Positions 1 through 5,430 of a stretch of 7,661 nt of DNA are shown piece after piece. This DNA is from an uncultured Bacilli bacterium (GTDB lineage: Bacteria; Bacillota_I; Bacilli_A; RF39; UBA660). The notes below the pieces were generated by a model. That model was given only the letters and a program-made list of their open reading frames with translations. It did no database searches and was not told the origin of the DNA. The stretch is from the NCBI GenBank assembly GCA_947623845.1, contig CANQHM010000052.1, positions 1-7,661 on the forward strand, written 5' to 3'. The first letter of the stretch is position 1; each line of letters opens with the position of its first letter. A program made the translations under genes and the position numbers.

Positions 1-11
1 CCCCCCGTCAA
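1..11 (-). promoter_or_regulatory. Truncated poly-G promoter of a gene left of the window
   Basis: On the minus strand the sequence GTCTTGAC is followed by at least six G before the window ends. This matches the -35 side of the promoter at 1928-1959, where TTGAC is followed by 11 G and then TATAAT. It therefore probably drives another array member whose coding region is outside the window. The G-run length, the -10 and the gene cannot be seen. Confidence 0.5.
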
Positions 12-19
12 GACAAAGT

Positions 20-46
20 CCCTAAAAATTTTAAATTTTTTCAGGG
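20..46. repeat. Imperfect inverted repeat between box A and the left-edge promoter
   Basis: CCCT with an A-tract (20-28) faces a T-tract with AGGG (36-46), giving an imperfect hairpin with one bulge. The other copy of this module has a G8 tract at the corresponding place instead. It could be an operator or simply AT-rich symmetry. It is unlikely to be the terminator of copy 1, because a better one lies at 104-128. Confidence 0.3.
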
Positions 47-48
47 TA

Positions 49-75
49 AATTATTTATTTAAATGCACTTTTTTT
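49..75 (-). repeat. 27-bp conserved upstream box, copy A
   Basis: Identical over 27 bases to 2001-2027. On the minus strand it begins with seven A, continues GTGCATTTAAAT (which contains the palindrome ATTTAAAT) and ends AATAATT. It sits 37 bases upstream of the TTGAC element at 7-11, between the terminator of the preceding gene and the next poly-G promoter. An activator site or an UP-like A-tract element is possible; the function is unknown. Confidence 0.7.
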
Positions 76-103
76 AAACAACCATTAAATATAATAATGT
101 ATG

Positions 104-128
104 AAAAAAAGAAGAACCGAAATCTTCT
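104..128 (-). terminator. Rho-independent terminator of array copy 1
   Basis: Read on the minus strand, AGAAGA (128-123) pairs with TCTTCT (115-110) around a 7-base loop containing TTCGG, followed directly by seven T (110-104). It lies 14 bases past the stop codon of the surface-protein gene. The stem is short and AT-rich, so strength is uncertain, but the position and T-run fit well. Confidence 0.6.
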
Positions 129-141
129 CGACCTTTTAAAA

Positions 142-1902
142 TTATTCATGTGATAAAACTGAACGAAACGTCTTGTCCTGATTCGCTGCTCCATTACCTC
201 CCAGATAGTTAAAGATTCCTGTTGTAGTAGGAAGATAATAATGTCCCCCGCGAAGGAACCAAACATATGATATTGTAGTGCTCAAATACGGGAAGACTGC
301 CTGTTCTGAATTCCATCCACCTAATGAACTACCAAACGTTATTAAGGTTTCTCTAGTGGCATCTCCTAGATGTCCTCTTCCATGTGTTATTTGACTATTA
401 CTAAATTCATACAAATCATAATACTTGGAATCTGGCATATTTTCTTCACTAAATTCACTACTTGCATAAAATATATCTGTTCCATCTTGTTTTTTTATAA
501 CACCCATCATATATTTCCATGCGCCACCGCTCATATCATATATGCCATACATATTACCAGTTGTACTTGCATTTATTCCATTTGTTGTATTCCATTTTTT
601 ATCATCGTCACATTTTGCTGGTGTACCTTCTTCAGTATTCCATTTTACCGGTTCATTTACAGAAGCCCCTACACATCCAGTATATGTTCCTCCATACCAC
701 CATCCCCCTTCAGTTCCTGTACCTTGAGCAGTGTTATTTTTCCATACTTCACAATTCTCTTTTGTCATTCCTGCTATATTACAAGTATTTTCATCTTTAT
801 ATATTCCATATATACTTTGCGTTAAATATACCACTGCTCCCCATTCCATATTCTTCATCATATGAGTGTCTACTTCAGTATGATTTAAATTATATTTATT
901 ACCTATTTTTTCGATATTTCTTTCAGCATCAAACATAGTTTTTATCGATTTATATACCATTGATGTTTTATCTGGTAGTATTGTTATATCTCCAATAACA
1001 TTAACAGTTCTACCATTTGGGTCAGTGGGATCACTCGGTTCAAATTTTCCTACCCATATGCCACGCAATTCTGTATCACCAAAGGTGAAGGCGGGATGTG
1101 TATACCAATTTCCATTCTCCGCATTTTTACAATCTTCTAATACTGTGCCATTTTTCATATCAGTATATGTACATGATACTTCTCCTGTGGTTTCGATGGT
1201 TTTTTCAAATTTGATATTTATTAATTGTTTTGGTTTACCTTCATTATTTACATTAAATAATTGATATTTATATCTTGGAATCCACACATACATTTGAAGG
1301 ATATCATCTGTGGTTATTTCTGTATTTACATTCAACTTTCCATCAGTATAAAACTTTTCCATTACAGATGGATTATCATGGTCGATTAATACCGCATTCG
1401 CCCATTCATTATTGTTATAATCATACCATTTTTGTTTATAATCAGCGATATATATTTTATTATTATCATATCTTATTGGTATTAAACCTTGAAACAAATC
1501 TGGATAATTCGCTCCACTTTCATCCATATATGGCTTAGTAATAAATTTAACTGTACATTTATTAGTAGTACCTGTCGTCAAAGTTAGTTTCCATGTTTCA
1601 CTGTTAAAACTTGCTTCAATTCCTGTTTTATCACATTGTATATTGTCAAAAACATAACCATCATCTTTACCAGGAAACTCACTTTTAGTTTCTCCATCTA
1701 CTAATACCGATAAAATAATATCTCGCTTTTTAAATTCAGCTACTGTATTAAATACCAATTTTTGAGTGTGGCGTACTTGGTATAAGGCAAAAGAATAACC
1801 TAGTACACCAACAACCAATAATGCACATATACTTATTATGATTTTCTTTTTATTACCATTTTTTATTTTACTTAATTCTTTTTCCGGATTAAATCTTCTC
1901 AT
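142..1902 (-). CDS. Membrane-anchored surface protein with FGE/C-lectin-like C-terminal domain (array copy 1)
   Basis: The 586-residue product has a basic N-terminus (residues 1-20), one hydrophobic segment (about 21-42) that looks like an uncleaved signal anchor, and an extracellular part. A small beta-rich-looking module (about 45-122) carries Cys90 and Cys116; further cysteines (244/258, 374/384, 410, 431) could form disulfides. From about 260 the protein resembles the FGE-sulfatase/C-type-lectin fold: GIWVGKFE near 282-289, EWGAVVYL near 353-360, GIYDMSGGAW at 453-462 (compare the family's LYDMxGNVWEW), RGG at 551-553 and a terminal FRSVL. The catalytic Cys pair that follows RGGS in true FGE is absent, so a binding rather than enzymatic role is inferred. 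There is no LPXTG sorting signal. ATG 1902 is preceded by AAGTAAGG nine bases upstream. It is a tandem paralogue of 2194-3966, of the same length range. The ligand is unknown. Confidence 0.85.
   Translation of the reverse strand: MRRFNPEKELSKIKNGNKKKIIISICALLVVGVLGYSFALYQVRHTQKLVFNTVAEFKKRDIILSVLVDGETKSEFPGKDDGYVFDNIQCDKTGIEASFNSETWKLTLTTGTTNKCTVKFITKPYMDESGANYPDLFQGLIPIRYDNNKIYIADYKQKWYDYNNNEWANAVLIDHDNPSVMEKFYTDGKLNVNTEITTDDILQMYVWIPRYKYQLFNVNNEGKPKQLINIKFEKTIETTGEVSCTYTDMKNGTVLEDCKNAENGNWYTHPAFTFGDTELRGIWVGKFEPSDPTDPNGRTVNVIGDITILPDKTSMVYKSIKTMFDAERNIEKIGNKYNLNHTEVDTHMMKNMEWGAVVYLTQSIYGIYKDENTCNIAGMTKENCEVWKNNTAQGTGTEGGWWYGGTYTGCVGASVNEPVKWNTEEGTPAKCDDDKKWNTTNGINASTTGNMYGIYDMSGGAWKYMMGVIKKQDGTDIFYASSEFSEENMPDSKYYDLYEFSNSQITHGRGHLGDATRETLITFGSSLGGWNSEQAVFPYLSTTISYVWFLRGGHYYLPTTTGIFNYLGGNGAANQDKTFRSVLSHE
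145..363 (-). other. Hypervariable C-terminal tip of array copy 1
   Basis: The last 73 codons (residues 514-586) align without a gap to the last 73 of the neighbouring paralogue, but only 32 residues are identical by my count. Conserved positions are structural (DATRET, GGW, FP, WF, RGG, GIF, K.FR.VL); the rest change freely, including most of the eight residues after RGG. This is the pattern of a C-lectin binding face. Several variable codons here end in T (CAT TAT TAT CTT CCT ACT), as would be expected if they derived from AAT by adenine mutagenesis. GC is 75/180 at positions 181-360, against 15/60 and 13/60 in sampled upstream lines. Confidence 0.6.
1202..1311 (-). repeat. 110-bp tract identical to 3266-3375
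   Basis: Every base matches the corresponding stretch of the other surface gene, offset 2064, including third codon positions. The ends of both genes are far more diverged. It codes for the core around MYVWIPRYKY and the following NVNNEGKPKQ. A recent gene-conversion tract is the simplest reading. Confidence 0.85.
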
Positions 1903-1911
1903 CTATGATTA

Positions 1912-1919
1912 CCTTACTT
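1912..1919 (-). promoter_or_regulatory. Ribosome binding site of array copy 1
   Basis: AAGTAAGG on the minus strand ends nine bases before ATG 1902. It supports this start, which also gives the same N-terminus as the paralogue (MR[RK]FNPE). Confidence 0.6.
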
Positions 1920-1927
1920 TCATAATA

Positions 1928-1959
1928 ATCATAGCAAATTATACCCCCCCCCCCGTCAA
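1928..1959 (-). promoter_or_regulatory. Poly-G spacer promoter of array copy 1 (likely phase-variable)
   Basis: On the minus strand TTGAC (1959-1955) is followed by 11 consecutive G (1954-1944) and at once by TATAAT (1943-1938). An extended -10, TGcTATGAT (1936-1928), follows. Taking TTGACG as the -35, the spacer is 10 bases to TATAAT and 20 bases to TATGAT, both away from the optimal 17. Losing three G would give 17 to TATGAT; gaining seven would give 17 to TATAAT. Slippage in the tract should therefore change promoter strength. The arrangement is known from phase-variable Neisseria promoters such as porA and opc; its operation here is inferred. Confidence 0.7.
1944..1954. repeat. C11/G11 homopolymer tract
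   Basis: Eleven consecutive C on the plus strand in a very AT-rich surrounding. Tracts of this length are prone to slipped-strand mispairing. It lies exactly between the -35 and -10 of the surface-protein promoter. Confidence 0.95.
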
Positions 1960-1970
1960 GACATAAGTTT

Positions 1971-1978
1971 GGGGGGGG
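1971..1978. repeat. G8 homopolymer tract upstream of the poly-G promoter
   Basis: Eight consecutive G on the plus strand, 11 bases beyond the TTGAC element. Together with the C11 run at 1944-1954 it forms an inverted pair of homopolymers around a 16-base loop that contains the -35. The left-edge copy of the module lacks it, so it is not an essential part of the promoter. Confidence 0.9.
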
Positions 1979-2000
1979 ATGTTATCATTTTGTTAAGGCG

Positions 2001-2027
2001 AATTATTTATTTAAATGCACTTTTTTT
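2001..2027 (-). repeat. 27-bp conserved upstream box, copy B
   Basis: Identical to 49-75. It lies 41 bases beyond the TTGAC of the copy-1 promoter and past the terminator of copy 2, so by position it belongs to the control region of copy 1. No such box precedes the right-hand gene (2194-3966), whose promoter is of a different type. Confidence 0.7.
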
Positions 2028-2044
2028 CAAAACTTAATGTATAT

Positions 2045-2097
2045 AAAAAAGTAAGAACTGTTAAGCTTTAATTTTGAATTATATAAAGAGTTCTTAC
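2045..2097 (-). terminator. Rho-independent terminator of array copy 2
   Basis: On the minus strand AGTTCTTAC's partner GTAAGAACT (2097-2089) pairs perfectly over nine bases with AGTTCTTAC (2059-2051), followed by six T (2050-2045). The loop is long (29 bases) and AT-rich. It lies about 100 bases after the stop of the right-hand surface gene. The perfect stem plus T-run supports a terminator; the long loop lowers confidence. Confidence 0.55.
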
Positions 2098-2163
2098 AAA
2101 TTCATGATATAAATCTTAGAAAAAATAAATAAATGTATTGAAAAACTTTGTTAACACTCTAAT

Positions 2164-2188
2164 AAAAACCAATTATTAATTGATTTTT
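2164..2188 (-). terminator. AT-rich hairpin just after array copy 2
   Basis: An 11-base stem (AAAAATCAATT with AATTGGTTTTT on the minus strand, one T-G wobble) closes a 3-base loop starting five bases past the stop codon. The stem is almost all A/T and ends in five T, so it may act as a weak first terminator or an mRNA 3'-end protector. It could be chance symmetry in AT-rich DNA. Confidence 0.3.
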
Positions 2189-2193
2189 TATAT

Positions 2194-3966
2194 TTATTGA
2201 GCGGTTAGAACGGCACGAAATGATTTGTACCAATGCTCTTCACCTGGTGCCCAATAGAAAGAGAAAATTCCTGAATAAATCGTGCCAGAATGATTTCCAC
2301 CCCGTTCGAACCAAGAGCAGTTGTTTGTAACAATACCAACAGGAAAAGTTGATTGATCTTGATTCCATCCGCCATTACGGTCTCCAAATGTTTGTAACGT
2401 TTCTCTTGTAGCATCTCCTAAATGACCGCGTTCATGTGTATAACCATCAGCACTAAATGAATATAGATCATAGTATTTAGTTTCTGGCAATGTATCTAAT
2501 AGGAACTTACTAGACGCTACATTTACACTGCCATCGTTCTGATCAACGGTAACACCCATTACATATTCAGTAGCACCCCCTGCAATATCATATATGCCGT
2601 AAATATTACCAGTTGTACTGGCTTTTACTCCATTTGTGGTATTCCACACTTTATCTGCATCACATTTTGCAGGAGAACCATCATCATCAGTATTCCATTT
2701 TACTGCTGCACCAATGCTTTCTCCTACACATCCAGTATATGTACCACCATGTCTATTTTTAAGATTTGCCTCTCCGCCGGCTCCTTGGGCTGTATTATTA
2801 ATCCATACTTCGCAATCATCTTTTGTCATTCCTGCTATATTACAAGTATTTTCATCCTTGTATATACCATAAATACTTTGAGTTAAATATGCAATAGCTC
2901 CCCACTCTATATTTTTAAGTATATGAGTATCTATTTCATTAGCATTTAAATTATATTTATCAGCTTTTTGTAATTCTATATTTCTTGTTGCATTGAATGC
3001 CGTCGATATGCTTTTTTCGACTACACTCGTTTTATTAGGTAGTATTGTTATTTCTTCTATTCTACTATTCTTTCTTCCATTAGCAACATTTGGATCACTT
3101 GTTTCAAATTTTCCTACCCATATTCCTTTTAATTCTGTATCGCCAAAAGTAAATGCGGGATGTGTATACCAGTTGCCATTCTTCGCATTTTTACAATCTT
3201 CTAATATAGTACCATTTTTCATATTTGTATATGTGCAAGATACTTCTCCTGTAGTTTCAATAGTATTTTCAAATTTGATATTTATTAATTGTTTTGGTTT
3301 ACCTTCATTATTTACATTAAATAATTGATATTTATATCTTGGAATCCACACATACATTTGAAGGATATCATCTGTTGTTATTTCTGTATTTACATTTAAC
3401 TTACCATCAGTATAAAACTTTTTCATTACCTCTGGATTAGTATGATCTATTAGTACTGCATTCGCCCATTCATTATTGTTATAATCATACCATTTTTCTT
3501 TATAATCTGCTATATATATTTTATTGTTATCATATCTTATTGGAATTAAACCCTGAAATAAATCTGGATAGTTTGCTCCACTTTCATCCATATATGGCTT
3601 AGTAATAAATTTAACTGTACATTTATTAGTAGTTTTTGTAGTTAAAGTTAATTCCCAAGTATCATTATTAAAACTAGCTTTTATCCCTGGTTTATCACAT
3701 TGTATATTATCAAAGACATAACCATCACCTTGATTGGGAAAATCATTTTGCGTTTTACCATCTACCATAACGGATAAAATAATATCACGTTTTTTAAATT
3801 CTTCGACTGTATTAAATGCTAAGTTTTGAGTATGACGTACTTGGTACAATGCAAAGGAATAACCTAGTATACCTACTACAAGTAAGGCACATATAATAAG
3901 AATTACTTTCTTTTTATTATCCTTTCTTATTTTATTTAGTTCTTGTTCGGGATTAAATTTTCTCAT
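2194..3966 (-). CDS. Membrane-anchored surface protein with FGE/C-lectin-like C-terminal domain (array copy 2)
   Basis: The 590-residue paralogue of 142-1902 has the same plan: basic N-terminus, hydrophobic anchor at about 21-42, a two-cysteine module (Cys90, Cys116), then an FGE/C-lectin-like half with GIWVGKFE near 282, EWGAIAYL at 354-361, GIYDIAGG at 457-464, an RGG near 555-557 and terminal FRAVL. The catalytic cysteines of FGE after RGG are absent. By my count residues 1-122 are about 78% identical to copy 1, residues 123-292 about 94% (160/170), and the last 73 about 44%. ATG 3966 follows AAGGTAGGT by six bases. It is the first gene of the array, behind a terminator and a normally spaced promoter, so it is probably transcribed on its own. 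A ligand-binding surface role is inferred; the substrate is unknown. Confidence 0.85.
   Translation of the reverse strand: MRKFNPEQELNKIRKDNKKKVILIICALLVVGILGYSFALYQVRHTQNLAFNTVEEFKKRDIILSVMVDGKTQNDFPNQGDGYVFDNIQCDKPGIKASFNNDTWELTLTTKTTNKCTVKFITKPYMDESGANYPDLFQGLIPIRYDNNKIYIADYKEKWYDYNNNEWANAVLIDHTNPEVMKKFYTDGKLNVNTEITTDDILQMYVWIPRYKYQLFNVNNEGKPKQLINIKFENTIETTGEVSCTYTNMKNGTILEDCKNAKNGNWYTHPAFTFGDTELKGIWVGKFETSDPNVANGRKNSRIEEITILPNKTSVVEKSISTAFNATRNIELQKADKYNLNANEIDTHILKNIEWGAIAYLTQSIYGIYKDENTCNIAGMTKDDCEVWINNTAQGAGGEANLKNRHGGTYTGCVGESIGAAVKWNTDDDGSPAKCDADKVWNTTNGVKASTTGNIYGIYDIAGGATEYVMGVTVDQNDGSVNVASSKFLLDTLPETKYYDLYSFSADGYTHERGHLGDATRETLQTFGDRNGGWNQDQSTFPVGIVTNNCSWFERGGNHSGTIYSGIFSFYWAPGEEHWYKSFRAVLTAQ
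2197..2415 (-). other. Hypervariable C-terminal tip of array copy 2
   Basis: Residues 518-590 align ungapped with the tip of copy 1 at 32 of 73 positions. GC is 74/180 at positions 2221-2400, clearly above the body of the gene. Synonymous third positions also differ between the copies in conserved codons (GGG/GGT, ATC/ATT, TTT/TTC), so the two tips are not simply adenine-mutated copies of one shared template. Confidence 0.6.
3266..3375 (-). repeat. 110-bp tract identical to 1202-1311
   Basis: Partner of the identical tract in array copy 1. As a long direct repeat in tandem genes it is also a substrate for unequal recombination, which would fuse the N-terminus of one copy to the variable tip of the other. 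Confidence 0.85.
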
Positions 3967-3972
3967 ATTAAG

Positions 3973-3981
3973 ACCTACCTT
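3973..3981 (-). promoter_or_regulatory. Ribosome binding site of array copy 2
   Basis: AAGGTAGGT on the minus strand ends six bases before ATG 3966 and supports this start codon. Confidence 0.65.
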
Positions 3982-4045
3982 TTTATATATTATAAGAGAT
4001 ATATTCTAAATAATTTGTCGAATATTATCTACTTTATATACTTTA

Positions 4046-4075
4046 ATTATATACGTAAAACGTATATAAAGTCAA
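4046..4075 (-). promoter_or_regulatory. SigA-type promoter of array copy 2
   Basis: On the minus strand TTGACT (4075-4070) and TATAAT (4051-4046) are separated by 18 bases, close to consensus for the housekeeping sigma factor. Transcription would start near 4039 and leave a leader of about 70 bases before ATG 3966. Unlike the promoter of copy 1 it has no homopolymer spacer. Confidence 0.7.
4047..4069. promoter_or_regulatory. Perfect inverted repeat filling the copy-2 promoter spacer (putative operator)
   Basis: The arms TTATATACGT (4047-4056) and ACGTATATAA (4060-4069) are perfect reverse complements around AAA. They cover the spacer and overlap the -10, the usual place for a dimeric repressor to block polymerase. 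The regulator is unknown and none is encoded in the window. Confidence 0.55.
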
Positions 4076-4094
4076 TGGCGTAAATTGAGATATT

Positions 4095-4130
4095 TTTAAA
4101 AAATTTAAAAAGACCTAGTCTTTAGGTCTT
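4095..4130 (-). terminator. Terminator of the spoVA operon, overlapping the spoVAE stop
   Basis: On the minus strand AAGACCTA (4130-4123) and TAGGTCTT (4117-4110) form a perfect 8-bp stem with a 5-base loop, followed by a T-rich tail (TTTAAATTTTTT, 4109-4098). The TAG stop codon of spoVAE (4117-4115) is within the stem. It separates the sporulation operon from the surface-protein array. Confidence 0.8.
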
Positions 4131-4465
4131 GTAAATAATGTAAAGAAAGCAGCAAAGATGATAGCAGCGGTAATACCTCCGGAAGTGGTAGTAAGCATAT
4201 TGGTAAACATACCTAGAATTCCTTTACTTTTAAACCCCTCATAACAAGCTTGATATAATAAATTACCAAAAGAAGTTATGGGAACACTTGCTCCTACTCC
4301 TGCAAAAGAGATAAATTTTTCATATATACCGAAGAAACTTAATATAGCTCCTACAACTACTAAGATACTAGTAACATGACCGGGTGTTAATTTTGTATTA
4401 TCTAGAATTAACTCCCCAATTAAACAAACTAATCCAACAAATAAAAATGCTTTTAAATATAACAT
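4115..4465 (-). CDS. spoVAE: Stage V sporulation protein AE (SpoVAE)
   Basis: A 116-residue membrane protein with three to four hydrophobic segments (about 3-21, 33-47, possibly 56-72, 94-112) and the family core GVGASVPITSFGNLL around 57-70. Its length is that expected for SpoVAE. It belongs to the SpoVA inner-membrane complex of the forespore, which takes up dipicolinic acid (DPA) during sporulation and releases it at germination; SpoVAC and SpoVAD are its partners, encoded directly upstream. I chose ATG 4465, which overlaps the spoVAD stop as TGATG; a TTG two codon letters upstream at 4468 would add one residue. GGAGG at 4476-4480 (ten bases from ATG, seven from TTG) lies inside the end of spoVAD, indicating coupled translation. 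It is the last gene of the operon, with a terminator over its stop. Confidence 0.9.
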   Translation of the reverse strand: MLYLKAFLFVGLVCLIGELILDNTKLTPGHVTSILVVVGAILSFFGIYEKFISFAGVGASVPITSFGNLLYQACYEGFKSKGILGMFTNMLTTTSGGITAAIIFAAFFTLFTRPKD

Positions 4466-5430
4466 CAATTTATAACCTCCAAACTAACGGCATGGCATAT
4501 CGCCGGAATGGCTAATTTTTGATTAACTAAAGTAGGACAATGTAAAGCTCCCGTTGCTAGTAATAAGATATTTTTGTATTTTTTTTCTTTTAAGATTTTA
4601 CCAAATAATACTAATGGTAAAGTAGCAGGACCCGAACTTCCACTACCTAAATTTTGTTCTTTTTTATAAAGTATTTCCCCAGCATCAATATGTTTTTTAA
4701 TAAAAATATTAGAAGATTTTAATAGTTCTTTAAATAAATTAGATCCTACTGTACCTAGATCGCCCGTTAAAACTAAATCATAATCCGTAATACTTTTCTT
4801 TAACTCCGTTAAATGTCTTAGTAAAGTATCCGCGGCGGCGGGAGCCATAACAGCACCCATATTAAAGACATCAGTAACCCCATAATCTACTACTCTACCA
4901 AATGTAGCCGAAGTAATTTTAATATTCGTAGGTTCAGTACTTACTATCGTACTTACCGCCCCTGTCACCGTGATAGTTGCTCTTTTAGGTTTAGGAGCAC
5001 CATATTCTACAGGATAGCGAAATTGTTTCTCCGCATTTAGAGCATGACTACTAGTAATAGTAAGAATACTTTTAGCTAGTTTTTTATTAACCATATTAGC
5101 AGCTAAGATTAAAGACTCATTAAACGTAGCACAAGCCCCATAGATACCAATAAAAGGTATGGGATATTTTGAAGCACTATAAGAAGTAACTGCTATTTGG
5201 TTATTTAGATCTCCCCCAATAAGATAATCTACTTCTTTATTATATTTAGCTAAGATTTTATCAATAACAAATTGTTGCATTTTAATTTCACTTTGTTCAA
5301 AAGTTTTAGCTTTAAAGTAGTAATCTTCCATAACATAATCAATTTGTTTTAGATTACCCTCTTTTTCTAGTTTACTAGTTAGTGTAAAGTAATCTTGTAA
5401 ATAAATATTATTATAAGTATAACTAGACAT
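4465..5430 (-). CDS. spoVAD: Stage V sporulation protein AD (SpoVAD)
   Basis: A 321-residue protein of the thiolase-like fold, slightly shorter than the 338 residues of the Bacillus subtilis protein. Recognisable family segments are GGDLNNQ at 72-78, GIYGACATFNESL at 95-107, TSSHALNAEKQFRYP at 126-140 with EYGAPKP following, FGRVVDYGVTD near 178-188, GAVMAPAAADTLLRHL near 192-207, and ATGALHCPTL at 292-301. In Bacillus SpoVAD binds dipicolinic acid and sits on the forespore inner membrane with the other SpoVA proteins; no enzyme activity is known. It has no membrane segment. The start overlaps the end of spoVAC by eight bases, and GGTGATC at about 5435-5441 serves as its SD site. It ends in TGA overlapping the spoVAE start. 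Confidence 0.94.
   Translation of the reverse strand: MSSYTYNNIYLQDYFTLTSKLEKEGNLKQIDYVMEDYYFKAKTFEQSEIKMQQFVIDKILAKYNKEVDYLIGGDLNNQIAVTSYSASKYPIPFIGIYGACATFNESLILAANMVNKKLAKSILTITSSHALNAEKQFRYPVEYGAPKPKRATITVTGAVSTIVSTEPTNIKITSATFGRVVDYGVTDVFNMGAVMAPAAADTLLRHLTELKKSITDYDLVLTGDLGTVGSNLFKELLKSSNIFIKKHIDAGEILYKKEQNLGSGSSGPATLPLVLFGKILKEKKYKNILLLATGALHCPTLVNQKLAIPAICHAVSLEVIN

Noticed and set aside
370..938. Long plus-strand open frames opposite array copy 1
   Set aside because: They run antisense to a gene with clear domain matches, have implausible compositions (His, Tyr, Ile, Phe, Ser rich) and lack SD sites. The same kind of frame appears opposite the paralogue.
142..1902. Type IV prepilin reading of the surface protein N-terminus
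   Set aside because: A basic tail followed by a hydrophobic helix is present, but there is no Gly/Ala-Phe cleavage site with Glu five residues later.
1903..2193. Possible DGR template repeat or reverse transcriptase in the gap between the surface genes
   Set aside because: The 291-base gap contains terminators, the 27-bp box and the poly-G promoter, but no stretch resembling the variable tips and no coding region of useful size.
2205..2414. A 69-codon minus-strand frame inside the tip of array copy 2
   Set aside because: It overlaps the conserved frame of the surface protein in another phase and has no support of its own.
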